NCBI RefSeq assembly: GCF_032854445.1
Contig: NC_088302.1
Span: 16,611,338 to 16,675,337 of the forward strand
Length of the DNA: 64,000 nucleotides
Reading direction: 5' to 3'
Source of the DNA: Liolophura sinensis
Taxonomy: Eukaryota > Mollusca > Polyplacophora > Chitonida > Chitonidae
The position numbers were made by a program, and so were the translations under genes. Below the pieces are notes generated by a model. The model was not told where the DNA came from, made no database searches, and was given only the letters and a program-made list of their open reading frames with translations. Shown piece by piece: positions 35,830 through 48,680 of the stretch (position 1 is its first letter; each line of letters starts with the position of its first letter).

Positions 35830-38800
35830 ATAGAAAAAAGGCATTTTGTCCATTTATCTAAGTAACTCCAGAGCAATCGTATTTTACTCTGTGGTAGGCG
35901 ATACAGAAATTTTTTTTCCTTTCCTTGATCTGAATACTTCATAAGTAGTTTAGAGTTAAGTGAGCACGCCAGAGTCTCACGCCATATTTTCTATCTCCGG
36001 TTATAAAGAATGCATCTCCGACCTGTCAGATGCAGATCCTGACTGCCCAGATGCCTTAGTGGGATTTCGGTATAAGCAGTGGTATGATGTGCTGCCCCTT
36101 AAAGGTGTCCTGTGGCGTATTATACACTCTATGCCACAAAGTTTGACAGGTACACGTGCTTCTACCAATATGTGATAGTTTATCCTGCCCCCAGGATCAC
36201 GAAGCCCTCTCAGATCTAGTCTTACCTTGTGCCATTATTCAAGGTCTTAGATTTGTCATTAAATTATGATTTTTCAATTTAGTAGTGTTGGTGTGCGATA
36301 TCTCTTAATATTAAAATAAAACTTTCTATGTATACTCAAAATTTTAGTGCAGTAAAAAGTTTTGAATTTAAGACTTTGTCTGACTTAGGTTTAAGACAAC
36401 TCCTGGGTCCTGGGTCATGGTGTGTGTTGTTTCCTTGCCCCTTCTATGATTTGGCTGCAGTCGTACATGTGAACTGTTCTTCCCTATTTAAACACTTCTA
36501 ACAACACAAATAGGTGAGTGTATGAAGCACCCCGATTAATTGAAGATTAGTTTATAAATCATTCACTGATATGATTTCATAATATTTGTAAATTAACCTT
36601 AAAAGATACAAAAAATGGGTTTTCGATGTTCCGTGTAAAAATCATTCAAATATATGCTTATTACAAATATTGTCCAGAAACTCCTTATTCGTGGGGCCTA
36701 AGTGACAATAAGCCATCGACATCGATTATGGGATCATTAGCGCAGTCGACTGCTTGTCTTCCTGCAATCCCGTATGCATTGTCAATTGTAATAGTCTTTT
36801 ATTTCACCAGAATCATTGGGTACTTTCAGTGAATGATCAGTAGGCATAAAGGTTTACAAAGAGAAACGTTTTAATATTATTGCTGGTATGGATCTGGCGG
36901 GAATAAAGCTTTCTTCTGTGCGTCGAACATGGGGAAGGATCGTCCGGTACCTTGTCGAAGGTGGTTGGTTTACCCAAGTTTTACTCTGGTTTTCCTCCAC
37001 TCCATAAAACTAACTTCCATTGTATAGATTAAAAAGTCTTGAGTTTGGTATTACAGCAGCAATCACATAAAATCGTGCAAGTGAAAGATAGTCGAGTTCG
37101 ACGTTAAATAACATTCAGACAAATGATAGCATACAGATGTACCCGGTGTCTGTATTATCTAATGACTTACTTGAGAGCGTTCATATGGCGTGTACATATC
37201 TTGCCTTGTAGCATTTTTTAGATCCTTTGTCTTATGTGAAAATTTCAGTCAACGTCAAAAGTTATTACTGCAAAAACTTGTGTGTCAAGGTTATTACATC
37301 AAACGTCTTCACTCTAAGTTTCTTAAGTTTTACAATGGGTATAATTTTCTTGTAAGTAAATATGTCCAGAATCTCTGGAGGTTGGTTCATGTTTGTGCCT
37401 AATTCCGCTTAACGCGGTACAAGGGGCGGTATATTCATCCTGTTGCATTGGATCGCCACTTTGGATATATGAACAGTTACAATCAAAGCGCAACTGAGGT
37501 ACTTTCATTATCGACATCTTGTGTTCTAGCATAGTACACAATTTGAATACTGATTTCTCTCAGTCGCCTAGAACATACCTTACGCCTTTCCTACATCACT
37601 GAAAACTGATGGCTGCTTCTCTTTGTATGATTCCGTCCTATTTTCGTACATTCTTAGTTTTTTGGAGGTTTGCGTTATACGTCGTTTTGGGAATTGGCCA
37701 TGCGATTATTTACACGGAACCTCCTTATTGGTTGACGGCTGGTATACGAATGTGTTTCGACACATAGATTTCGAACATCTGAGGATAGACCACGAAACCT
37801 GCTTGGCACCAATTTACATATAGAATAAGTTAATTATACTTCATGAATGACTGGAAAATCCGCATTAAGGTAAGCTTATGGTTTCCAGTCACCCATCACA
37901 ACCGATGTGGCGTAATTCAACTAACACAGTGCCTTACTCCATTTTCACATGCTGAGCGAACAGCAATGTGCCTACGTGTATACGATGGCGGATCCCCTGT
38001 TTTGGGGGGTTTTTTGTCTCTTTTTTTTTTTTTTTTTTTTGACTGATTGCGTTTGTCTGGCTTGTTACGATGATGATGTCCGTATCAATCACAATCAATC
38101 AACATTTACGTTGCACACACTAACTTTTGGAGGAACTATAAGTATATATTAGACTGGAAAGAGACGAACACTAAACGCGGTCAGCGAAACGAAAAGTCAC
38201 AAAACGTATTCCTTATAATGACTGACCCAGTCAGAACCTGTATTCATTTATTCGTATACTGACAGGACATTTCTCGAGATATATACATATATTCTGCAAG
38301 GAGGGTGAATGTCATTGGAATTGGATGTAAGGTAAATCAATTGTGTTGCAATAAAACAAGCAGGAACACGGCTAAAATGTATTTTGTTTCAGCATTATTC
38401 ATATTATGAGAGTAAGTCGTCTTCCTGTATGAAAATGTCTTTCATATTGAATGAGGTAGAAGCAAGTGTGGAATGAAATACTACGGTGTGTCGCCATTGC
38501 TGCAATGCAATATTACACACGTATTGTGGCGACCTTTTGACTTAAACCTGATTTTAAAATTTAATTTAAGCGGGTTTGTAGACCCTTGGAGTTGAACTAA
38601 CTGACAACACATAAAAAATGTTATGTCAACATACACATTAGTGGAATCAAGCTCCTTAATTTTTATGCTTAGCAGTGTAAGAACCTGCTGGAAAGTTGGA
38701 AAGTCCACCTAGCTACCTTCTCTTTGCTTGGAGCCCAGAAAGATTTACAATTTGTGCTTTGCTCGATGTGCTTATCTAGCCATAACGCGGCTTTTACTCT

Positions 38801-38839
38801 TTTGGGAAATTAAAATGTGTAAAAGTGGGACACAATGTA
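35830..38839. other. Intergenic spacer between LAS2 and the first GPCR
   Basis: Only chance open frames, one possible retroelement relic (37208-37402) and a T-run at 38,019-38,040 are seen. Confidence 0.55.
37208..37402 (+). mobile_element. Possible retroelement coding relic
   Basis: The frame reads RQKLLLQKLVCQGYYIKRL and then FLKFYNGYNFLVSKY. This resembles an RxxLLxKLxxQGxxxxRL...FxxFYxxYxxLV motif I associate with the C-terminal part of invertebrate retroelement polyproteins. No reverse transcriptase core is nearby. Confidence 0.25.
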
Positions 38840-39851
38840 TCATGCCTTATTTAAACTAGCCCCATGGACGGGCACACTTTGGGACTTCCTACAGCAACAC
38901 TTGCAGAATAACGCTGCATAGCCCAAACGGATTTCGGGATCCACCAACCAACAGAGAGGCCTTACAGCGGAGCTGCTGAAGCTGATCCAGTATAAAGTGA
39001 GGTAAACCAACGGACTGATTTCATCGATCCTTGAATACGGCAGCACCATGGATAAGAAGGCGATGAGGACGATTGGCAGCATCATCAAGATCATAGACAT
39101 CGTGACGAGGACCAATGCTATTGCTGGCGATACGGTACCGCCCTGGGCGTCTCCTTCGTTGCCTCTACACGCGACGCGAAACGAGCAGCCCACAGCAGCG
39201 AAGAGAGTGACGACGACGATTAACAAAGGCAGGAAGTACAAAGACCGCAGTGAAGATCAGATAGATAGATTGCTGCCACTGGGTGGAACAGACCCTGGTT
39301 TCCGAAGCACTTATGGGATCTTCATTTTGCTGAGTCCCTACGACGTATAGAGGCACGCCGATCACCAGACAGCAGCCCCACGGAACCCAGATGAGCAAGA
39401 AATGTTTCCAGGACCAAATTTCCCGCCATAGACGATACGTGGGGCGGCAGAGCTGAAGAAGGCGTTCCACATGAATCACAGAGCACGTAACAAAGATCAG
39501 AATGGGCAGGAAATAGTCTAGAGTCACCCAGAAGTCGCAGACGATGTCACTGTAGTGCCAGAAACTGTTACGGTACTCGTTGGAGACGCTTATGGGAAAC
39601 ACGCACGCTCCTACAGCTACGTCCAGCGCCACCATGTGAAACACGCACACGGTGAAGGTGTTATAATTCTTCCCAGCAATCAGCGACGCAGCCAGCAGTA
39701 GATTAAACAGCACCGTGGCAGCACAGAGACAACATCCCACAATCAGCACTTTGACATTTGTGGGCTCTGGGTTGTCCGGATACACCGGTGCCTCCAAGTT
39801 GGTAAAATTTGTCATACTCCAGAGTGATTTGTCCAGATCGTGCTCATCCAT
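38840..39851 (-). pseudogene. Class A GPCR, biogenic-amine-like, with a one-base frame break in TM5
   Basis: Two overlapping minus frames (39851-39243, then 39241-38840) together describe one seven-transmembrane receptor of about 336 residues. The break is one surplus base at about 39,242, in the GTCTTTGTAC stretch within TM5. Visible landmarks are a glycosylation site (N15), N50 in TM1, D77 in TM2, C105 and D112 at the start of TM3 (CDFWVTLDY, muscarinic-like), ERL in place of DRY, MLP in place of WxP in TM6, and SSSAVRPLCW in TM7 in place of NPxxY. Both halves are otherwise intact up to the stop, so this is either a very young pseudogene or a sequencing error. An acceptor (TTCCACAG) at 39,872 indicates an upstream 5' UTR exon. 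It is a paralogue of the receptor at 49,991. Confidence 0.75.
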
Positions 39852-40189
39852 TTTGATTTCTGGTTCGACTTCTGTGGAATTTTAATTAAACAATTAAAAA
39901 AAGATTGTTATCTGAAAAAGATAGAAATTTGTTTTTTAAGTACCAGACCCCATCGATGGAAGCATAGATTTATTTGACTGACATTACAAATCAGACCTTA
40001 GGTTCCATGCAGATGTGATTTTACTTGCTCTTTGTGAATTGGGCTGCCAAGCTGTAGGTATAATGTCGCCATAAATTCATACCTCGAGATATAAACTAAA
40101 ATAAAATGTAGAAAAAAACCCACAACTTACATGTACATTTACCTATTTTCCATGTAAAAATCACCATGAAACCCTTTATATAGAATTAA

Positions 40190-40437
40190 GCTGCATCATA
40201 AACTGTTGATTTTAACAGAAAGTCTGTTGTTTGAGTGATGACAGAATGTATTGTTATTATAATATTCTGTCATATTCAACAGAACATTCTGTTAGTCTAA
40301 TAGAATCTTTATGTTGAATTAAATGAATATGTGTGTTATATTTAACAGAATAATCTGCTGCAACAGCAGAATACATTCAGCCATCACACAGACAACAAAC
40401 TTCTTGTTAAAATTAACAGATTAATTCTTTTTAGTGT
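40190..40437 (-). mobile_element. MITE copy, TTACACT family, inverted
   Basis: Read on the minus strand it starts TACACTAAAAAG and shares AATTCAACATAAAGATTCTA and ACTAACAGAATG with the element at 47943. The far terminal repeat is decayed. Confidence 0.7.
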
Positions 40438-40724
40438 ACGCATGATGTGTCACTCACATGTGTTTTAGTATTCTGATGTACATACTAAGGCATTTAAACC
40501 TTTAAACTAAGGCCTTCTTTGTGTCGAAAACGAAAGATTTGGCCTTATCATGACTTTCAACTTGATAAACACTCACTCCCGTTTAATCTTCCAATGTGCA
40601 TTTGAGAATTTCGTTTTATGTATATCGAGAAATGAGTGTCACCATATTACCAGTATTATTTTTTTTAAATAAGCCTATGTATACAAGGGTGTATTATATG
40701 TACACGTCCATGTTTCAGCTGATG

Positions 40725-40897
40725 TTTTGGTCAATCTCTCCGACCGTACGTGGAAGGTCTGACAGCAACTTGCGCATGGTCGTGGGTTTCCCCGGAGATC
40801 TGCTTGGTTTCCATCCACAATAATCATTGCCGCCGTCGTGTAAGTGAAATATTCTTGAGTATGGCAAGACCAGTTAAATAAATAAATAAATAAATTA
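40725..40897 (+). mobile_element. SINE family A copy
   Basis: CCGTACGTGGAAGGTCTGAC, then GGTCGTGGGTTTCCCCGG and AAGTGAAATATTCTTGAGTA; it ends in an AAATAAATAAATAAAT tail. Confidence 0.75.
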
Positions 40898-41234
40898 TGG
40901 CCAATCAACTTGGCTCCATTTTTAATCTTCCATACGATAACTCGACTCAGCTCTTTTCTGTAGTCTGGAGTTTTAAAGAGCTCAGGCCCATCGACAGTAA
41001 CCCACTGACAGAGGCGTTCATTGTATTAGCTTAGGATTGTGAACATAGGCCTTATTTTAGCACAAATATGTTTGAGTCAGGCATGGTTCTTTCTGTATTG
41101 TTTTGATGTCGTGAGTTCAGTAATGTTTTAAACCTTTTGGTTCTAATTTCGCCTATGTTTTTTAAAACCATGGTTCCAAGCCTTAAATACCATCAGCACG
41201 TTAGTACACCTGATAAACCTGCAGCCAAATCAGT

Positions 41235-41330
41235 CAGAGCTGGATTCGAACTCCCGACGTCATTGGTTAAGTGGTTGTTAGTGGCAGCGAACCATTGCTT
41301 TAACCATCTCTGATAGAGAGCCTTTTCATT
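41235..41330 (-). mobile_element. SINE family C head, inverted
   Basis: GGATTCGAACTCCCGACG is an inverted B box, followed by an inverted A box in GGTTAAGTGGTTG and a region like the 34354 copy. Confidence 0.45.
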
Positions 41331-41727
41331 TGTCTCCATTCATGAAGTCGAACAGAAGCATAGCAGAAGCTGCGACCTGAATCGTTGCCATATGCAACCT
41401 AACCTGTTGATGCTACGGTATTGGGTGCTGATCAAATAATATATTTTCCTTCCCTTAGGAATAGTAATTTCTGATCAGGCGATGCTTCGTCTGGTAGAAG
41501 AATATATATTATGGGGGTCCTCGTTTGTTGATCAACCTAATTGGTTGTCTCGGAAATGATTGCATGTAACGAGTGGGTTTCACCGGTACTGTGGAGGGCA
41601 TCCCCACTCACTGGTTTTACCATACTAACAAATCGAACTGTGAAGGCATATATTACATAAGCATATATATATAGTTTTTTTTAACGTGAAGCCAGACTTT
41701 GTTCGGTGAAATTACACTGAACGTACA

Positions 41728-41996
41728 TATGATTTATTTATTTATTTGATTAATGTTTTACGCCGTACTCGAGAATATTTCACTTATACGACGGCAACCA
41801 ACATTCTGATGACAGGTAACCGGGCAGAGCCTGAGGGAACCCACGATCACCCGCAGGTTGTCACAGGCCTTCTCACGTACGACCGGAGAGGAAGCCAGCG
41901 TGAGATGAACTTTAACTCACAGCGACCGCTTTGGTAAGAGGCTCCTGGGTCATTGCGCTGCGCTGGCGGGCTAACCACCTCGACCACGGAGGCCTC
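41728..41996 (-). mobile_element. SINE family A, near full length, inverted
   Basis: From left: TTTATTTATTTATTTGATT tail, TTTTACGCCGTACTCGAGAA core, GCAGGTTGTCACAGGCCTTC, ACTCACAGCGACCGC, and the inverted tRNA-like head GGGCTAACCACCTCGACCAC followed by GGAGGCCTCC. It is the best template for the family in this window. Confidence 0.85.
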
Positions 41997-41999
41997 CAA

Positions 42000-43160
42000 A
42001 AGGGCATATGAAATATGCTATAAAAAAATTATGCATCAAAACATGGTGCTGATCTTAAATTTTATGGTATCCTTTTTTCCCAACGGACCTCAAAGCACTT
42101 TTCTATGGCCATTAAAACAATAATAATAACGTAAAAATAGGTAATTTAGTCACGAACGAAGTTTTAGGACATATACAGTTTATGATAATGTCAGTCAAAA
42201 TGCTTACAAGACGCAGTCTAAGCCAACAAACCACTATTTATTTTAAAACGCTCAAAGGCTTTTTAGCCACTTCCCTGACTTCAGCTGAGACAACAAACAC
42301 ACGTGGCTGCCGTCTATCAGGCTTTTACACTCAGAAACGACTGTATTACGTGAAGGAATGGTGCAAGCATGGAGTTGAGAGCGCATCAATCAACGTATGT
42401 GTTATGTCAGCCAATCTTCAGTAGCCTATACCACCGTAGTACAAGTCTTTCTGTTTTGTAGAAAGGCTTGGCATATTTCCTGTGTGACTCAGACGTGGTT
42501 GCCAGTGGTTAGTACAGCGCACATAAATCATGTCACACACCTCACGGGGTAGGTTATCTTACATCGTGAAGGCTTTCCATCGTCCTCTTATCTAACCAAA
42601 CTCGTTAAACACAGCAACTTTTCTGTCAACACAGCATCGTTTCGCTGTATGTAGACACGTTTCCTGCAAGCACCCAGTCCAGCAAACGCTTTCGGACATC
42701 TGTTTTTATCTAGGCGCACAGCATTTGATGCGCTACGATTTACACTTCTATAATATAAACATTCCATGATTTATGATCTAACATTAAACAACAGACACTC
42801 TGCTGATAAAAACCAATCCTTGCGGTTCTTCTTTCCGTGCATGGACCGGATGGTTGCAAAGTTACTCCACTAATGAAGACTCCTAGTAGGTACCACTAGT
42901 AAGTTTGTTGTGGAGAACTGACTATAAAACTCTGCTGGAGAGTTGCTGACGCCAAATGACTGCTGTGAAATTTGATGGGTTTAATTCCATGTGATTTATC
43001 AGGAGGTAACTTCAGGCACTGAAGGCAGAATCATTAAGCTATTTTAACCCTCGGAAGTTCGTTTGTCATTAGAAGCGCAAGTTGCTATTTGGCTAACGTT
43101 AGTTACGAGCCCTGCTCTTTAATCATAAATATCTTTCATAGTCTGAGGTGAATTTTATTC
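42000..43160. other. Non-coding stretch
   Basis: No coding exon, RNA or recognisable element was seen. Confidence 0.5.
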
Positions 43161-43171
43161 TGGAGGAGAAC

Positions 43172-43474
43172 TGAGTGAGTGAGTGAGTGAGTTCTTAGAG
43201 TTTAACGTCGTACTTAACAATTTTTGAAGTAATATGATGACGAAGAAGTCCTTAGAGTGCACGTAATGGCCTGCAGGACAGACTTTTTTTATCTACTGCT
43301 GCTTCACCGAGACGACTTACCGAAGGCAAGTACTTCAAGCAGTCGTTGCACGATCCCCTTAATACTCAACGCCAAGCAAAGGAAGGTACAACTTCCTCTT
43401 TTAAGGTCTTAGGTGTGACCCGAGCCAGGATTGACCCTGGATCAACCGCTCTACCAACTGTGCCATCGGGGACT
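43172..43474 (-). mobile_element. SINE family B, near full length, inverted
   Basis: It begins with GAGTGAGTGAGTGAGTTC and TTTAACGTCGTACTTAAC (inverted tail). It continues through CCTCTTTTAAGGTCTTAGG and ends with the inverted tRNA head CGCTCTACCAACTGTGCCAT. Confidence 0.85.
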
Positions 43475-43729
43475 GCTTCTTCTGCACGAGGAGCCGATGG
43501 ACAAGAAGCTGCAGTCTCTTCAAAATATGCAAGATAAATGAAACTGCTGAGATGTACCCTCGAATGAGTGTTGTGATTTTCAAGTACAGTTTTTATACAT
43601 GAACAAATATATGTGCGCTTTAGAGCATCCAGTGGGAGGCCATGATGGTGCATGATCCTTGGGCAACTTTAGTACGGTATATGTATTTGGCATTCGTTTT
43701 AACCTTATGTTATGAGTTTACGCGATGGC

Positions 43730-43865
43730 TGTGATTTCAAGTCCAGCTCAAGCTTACTTCATCTCCTTTTGTACGTGGGAAGGTCTGCCAGAATTGGATG
43801 CCATGCCTAGAATACCGACTGTTTTCCCCCCATCACTGAAAACTGGTGACTGCTTTTCTCTTTTT
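43730..43865 (+). mobile_element. SINE fragment related to family A
   Basis: CAAGTCCAGCTCAAGCTTAC and TACGTGGGAAGGTCTGCCAG match the family A body; the 3' end differs (CCATCACTGAAAACTGGTGA). Confidence 0.5.
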
Positions 43866-43869
43866 TAGT

Positions 43870-46800
43870 TTTATGGACCATAAATTTATAAATTATTTCT
43901 CACATATTTCTTGTATACAGTTTCGGAAATGGGTCTTGTAATTGTCAACTTGAAATACCTCTTGACAATGTCGGACTTACGATTTAGATTTGTGATGACA
44001 AGACAAATATGAAATTCCACAGCATAGAGTAAACCTCAATTTACCTCTGTTATCTTTTGTTTTATTTTTGGCTGTTCGTATTAAATCTTTAATATTAGCA
44101 ACTTATACATCCGCTGCCACTATAAGATACCCTGAATTATCAAATGAGCAAATATAGCCCCTAAATGAATAATAACCCAACAGGTATTCATCAGACTATA
44201 AATCAGGCATTAACCAGAGTATGTAGCGAGAGTGTCGTCGATAGAAAATCAACAATAATCAAAACTCAGGCAGGCCATGTTTCCTGTCATGTATAACCCA
44301 GGACTATACACCTCGTGGTGCAATGACTGTAATACGGTTGCCGCCTCTGATAATGGCTTATAACACGACTGTAGACAGCTCTAGGGCAACCGCCATGGTT
44401 CACATTCCGTGGAAAAACGACTTGCCGCTCTGGTGGTTCCATGATTACCAGAAGCAGTGAAGATAACGCGAACTGTTTATAAATAACACCTTTGAACCTA
44501 CGTATTGACGTCCCCGGGGGCCATGGGGAGATATTTGACAGCAGGACGAACGACGAAAGAAAGCTTGGGATAATAGACTGTAAAGACATCCATCGTCTGA
44601 GCCACGCAATTTACCAAGACGCTCAAAAGAAAAGCCCTCCAAATCTCTCACATCTGTGTCCGAGTAACAGAAAACCAGTTCCGTCAGTGGTAGTCCGGAT
44701 GCTAACGAGTATCTTGCTGTGTCCTTGGACTTCATTCGGTCTCTGGAGACATTGTATATAGGTATTCTGTAACATTGACCGAATCCCAGAAGCAAATCCT
44801 GTCAGATCTCTTCCTGGCCTGTATACAGTGCCTGCTCATTATTGCTTAATCCGATCAGGAGTCAGAGCTGGGAGTTTACGGTTGTTAACTTGAATAGCCA
44901 TTTGAACTGACATGGTGAAGGCCGAAATATACTATGCACAATGGTCAACAATATCTATACGTTACAAGTCCATCCTAAACCGTATATTACATGTGACTTT
45001 AAACGTGGACAGACCGAAAGATATAGACACGGTTGCCTATGTCTTAAGCTGACGCGTTTTATGTTTTATTGTCTACATAACGAGGTCCAGACTTGCTTTT
45101 TCCCTGTATTTCCCTGTTACTTTCGGATCAAGAAGATATCTCTCCCTGGGTGACATTGTCAATTTTTTTGCACTGTATGCAATTACTGGGTGACCTTTCC
45201 AATGCTGTATGACGGTTCGATTTCTCTAGGATTCTGTGTTATCTTACATGACAACCCAATATATCGATTGGCTTATTATCTTATCATCGTTACGAAATCG
45301 GAAACGCCAGCTTTCACACGAATGTATAGAACAGCACGGAACGCCCTTGGTTGTAATAGAGGAAAAGGAGGTGATGTCCATTTTGTTTAGAGAAAAAAAA
45401 TCAAAAACAGCGCATAAAATACAAAAACATGCCATGGAATCTCAACCAGTTCTGGGTCCAACTTATAAATGGTGGTCACTGTGACCATTTAAATACAAAA
45501 TATGCACACAATTATAGACCATATGTAAAGATCAGAATATTAGCAACATATAAAGTCAGTATTGGAGTAGAATCCTGGGGTATGTGAGCCTACCTGAAGT
45601 CATTCGTGCAGTATATTCTTTCACAATCTAGAGGCCTTTTTCATGACCATGTGGGCCATCTTGTGTGTGTTTATCCCAAACGCTGTTGCCAGCTTGTACA
45701 CTTATCCTCTTCTTTAGTCAGCATATCTCATTAAAGTAACATGGGTCCTCCCTTGCTGTGTTTGCGCCTCGCCTTCAGTCACTTCCACTAGTGATGTAGC
45801 ACGCCCTCTAGTTTAATCACAAAATCGTGCCGTACGGTTTAAATATTGCAAGGATTACACTGTGTTATTGTCTTATCCTACGTGAGTGAATGAAGAAGGC
45901 TTTGGCGCACTATCCCTGGCCATTATTTAACAGGAAATCTTTCCGGGCTGTCGGACAAATGTACAGCCGGTTCCCATACGGCCATGTTGCCAACTGGCAC
46001 ATGTTGAACATTTGACATTTTGAATCAGAAGTGAAACGTCTCTAAATGAGCTCACTCCGTTGCGTGACGTCACAAGGGCGTGAGCTGTGAGTCATAAGGC
46101 TGTGTTTATATCTCCTCTTCTTCCAGTGTTTTATTGTTTTGATTATCAGGAGTGGGTCAGAACATGTCTGCCGACGTCCTACAGAAACAAGACGTGCAAA
46201 TAACTTGCAAAACGTTGCCAGTTTGGCGCAGCTTTTCTTACCGAAAGGACAAATGACTTTAATGAAGCAGACCATAGGCATCTTATATCACCCTGTTTTC
46301 GGGCCAATTTCAGATCACAGGCAAAAGGAACAGCATTTTAAGTAAGCTCTAAAACAGCTTATTAAAATGTTAACATCATATTAAACAAAAAGCGAAGAGT
46401 TTTGTTAGTGGTTTTATGATTCGATTTGTAAACACTTGACTCAGGCTTATTCCTACTCAAAAAAAATGACATTCCAAGAACCGAGATCTTCTCGGGCATA
46501 CACCAGGGTAGACCATCACGATTTGGTAGTAAGACATTCCAGTGACGCCAGCCATGGCTCTGGTAATATGAAAGTCAGGGACCCGCCTTGCCACAAAAAT
46601 CCATTTGATCAAAAAATTTGGTCAAAATACATGAAATGTCAAAATTGATAAACGCCAATCAATCAAATTCAAGAACAGGGTACTATACATGTATTAGTGC
46701 CAAAGACGGATGATGTTAATCTATGTATTAATTCTTGGTTTACGGGAAACTGGGCATATAATACAACTCAAATAGACGAATCAATAACACATAAACGGGT

Positions 46801-47270
46801 TACTACATTCGGGTAACAACCGTCCGTCCCTTTTATGTCATAATCATTGCTAATAGCATAAATCACTGGCCAACACGGATTTTTAGTACAGAAAGCATTT
46901 TACAAGTGGGACACGGCGTAGCCAAGATCATCTATGTATATGATGATTCAAGTATGATCAAAAGGACACAACTGTAAAGCTGTATGAGCTCGTATAGCCC
47001 TTCACAGTGTACATTAAGAATCTGTCTATCGAAAACGCGCCAATTCGATTTTTTACCAAGGATTTAATCTTAACGCCATTCACATTCTTGTAGTTATGCA
47101 TAAATAACGAGGCTTTAGTTCAGACTAAAGGTATCACCACCAGACTGCATCCTTATTTCACTTTGAACAACAGCGCCCTGGAGAACAGCTTGTCAGGGCA
47201 TAGGGTTAATCTAAAGCTCCCGAAAGGCCATGCTCAGAAACATTGAAGGAATTTACGTTCAGTCTGCCAT
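43870..47270. other. Intergenic stretch without recognised genes
   Basis: Several open frames of 60-116 codons occur (for example 44,445-44,795 minus and 45,190-45,484 plus). They overlap each other on both strands and show no family resemblance, so I treat them as chance. Confidence 0.5.
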
Positions 47271-47274
47271 CGCA

Positions 47275-47345
47275 TGTCGGCGCCGTCCCGCTACGAAATA
47301 ATTGAAATATTGCCGACTGGGACGTTAAACACAAATTCGGTGCAC
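47275..47345 (-). mobile_element. Short SINE core relic
   Basis: On the minus strand GTTTAACGTCCCAGTCGGCA followed by ATATTTCA resembles the core of SINEs I remember from gastropod genomes. Confidence 0.35.
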
Positions 47346-47942
47346 TAAGATGAGGCCATGTCTTAACCAGAGGGCCAGTCCTCATGTGTTGAGACTTAGA
47401 TGAGAAAGTGATGAGCCAGGACAAGGCTTTTGCGTGTTGTTTCATCAATAATGCATTTGTAAGATTCGGAGTCACGTATTCAAGGCGTTGTAGACGTTCA
47501 TATCAAGAGGAAATTGATCTCTAAATTTACCCTTGGAGAAATGGGATATGCTCCACAGCAGACGTGGGCAAAATAATATGTTTCTGCAAAATTCGAAGCT
47601 CTATTTACATGAAAACAACTCGTTGAAATAAAGATATATGATAAGTACAAGACTATATTTGAAAATGCCTTCACATATATTAAAAAAAAATGCACTGGAT
47701 TAACTGTAGTCAGATGTTTTGAGTATATTCTGCATGGTCTTTATGCACTGTATGGAGGATTTACTTTGCCTATGATGTAACATCAACCTAATTTTTCTAC
47801 CCTAAAGCAGCTAAGTCATGTCATGTTAACTCATACACAGGTACACCTACATGAGTACAATTTACTAGAAACGTATTAAGAACACAAAGGTATGTGACGT
47901 CATTGGCGACACACATCATCAATATGGTCCTTAAAGCCCACA

Positions 47943-48199
47943 TTACACTGAAAAAATAATCTGTTGAATTGATTACACAGAGAGCTTGTAGTCTCAGTGA
48001 TGCTAGTGTATTCCGCTATTGTAGCAAATTATTCTGTTCAATACAACACATATTCTATTAATTCAACATAAACATTATATTAGACCAACAGAATGTAGTT
48101 GAATGTGTTTTGAATATGAAAAAATGTTGTTTTATAATAAGAGAATACATTCCAGCATCACTCAAACATCACACTATCTGAGTAAGTTTTTGAGTGTAA
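47943..48199 (+). mobile_element. MITE, TTACACT family, with both terminal repeats
   Basis: The left end TTACACTGAAAAA and right end TTTTTGAGTGTAA are inverted repeats differing at one base. The body is 257 bp, AT-rich and non-coding. It shares AATTCAACATAAACATTATA and CCAACAGAATG with the inverted copy at 40190. Confidence 0.8.
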
Positions 48200-48351
48200 A
48201 ACCCAAACACTTGACTGCGCTTTAATAAGTGAAAACTATAAACCGTGATCCTGCCTTCCAGATGAATTCAAACTTCGTCTAAGTCTTAACGACATATGCT
48301 CAGTGACCCCAGCATAACGCATAGCTACACTTTGGCTTCCAGCCATGACCA

Positions 48352-48680
48352 ACGGCCCCCGATAGCATAGTTGGTAGAGCGCCCGCTTCGGGAGCGGTAG
48401 ATCCTGGGTCGAGTCACACCTAAGACCATAAAAGAGGAAGTTGTAAATTCCTCGCTTAGTGCTCAGCATGAAGGAGACAATGCAACGACTGGTTGACCTG
48501 TATCAGTATAATGACTCGGGTAGGGCGGCTTAGTGAAGCAGAACTACATAAAAGAGCGGTGGAAATACGTCCTGCAACAAGGAGACACATTACATGTACA
48601 TGCACTCTAAGGACTCCTTCGTCGTCATGTGACTGAAAATTGTTAAGTACGATGTTAAATCCCTAGCACTCACTCACTCC
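48352..48680 (+). mobile_element. SINE family B, full length, with target-site duplication
   Basis: The tRNA-like head (GATAGCATAGTTGGTAGAGC, then GGTCGAGTCACACC) is followed by the family body and the CACTCACTCACTCC tail. The flanks carry the direct repeat AGCCATGACCA at 48341-48351 and 48681-48691, with TCC before both. This marks a recent insertion. The head is not an intact tRNA gene. Confidence 0.9.

Noticed and set aside
39048-39350. 100-codon plus frame
   Set aside because: It is antisense to the GPCR and has no similarity of its own.
44287-44795. Overlapping 89-116 codon frames on both strands
   Set aside because: There is mutual overlap, no splice context and no recognisable domain; probably chance in a less AT-rich patch.
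48353-48425. Possible tRNA gene
   Set aside because: A and B boxes are present, but the stems do not close and the sequence runs into a SINE body repeated elsewhere in the window; it is a SINE head.
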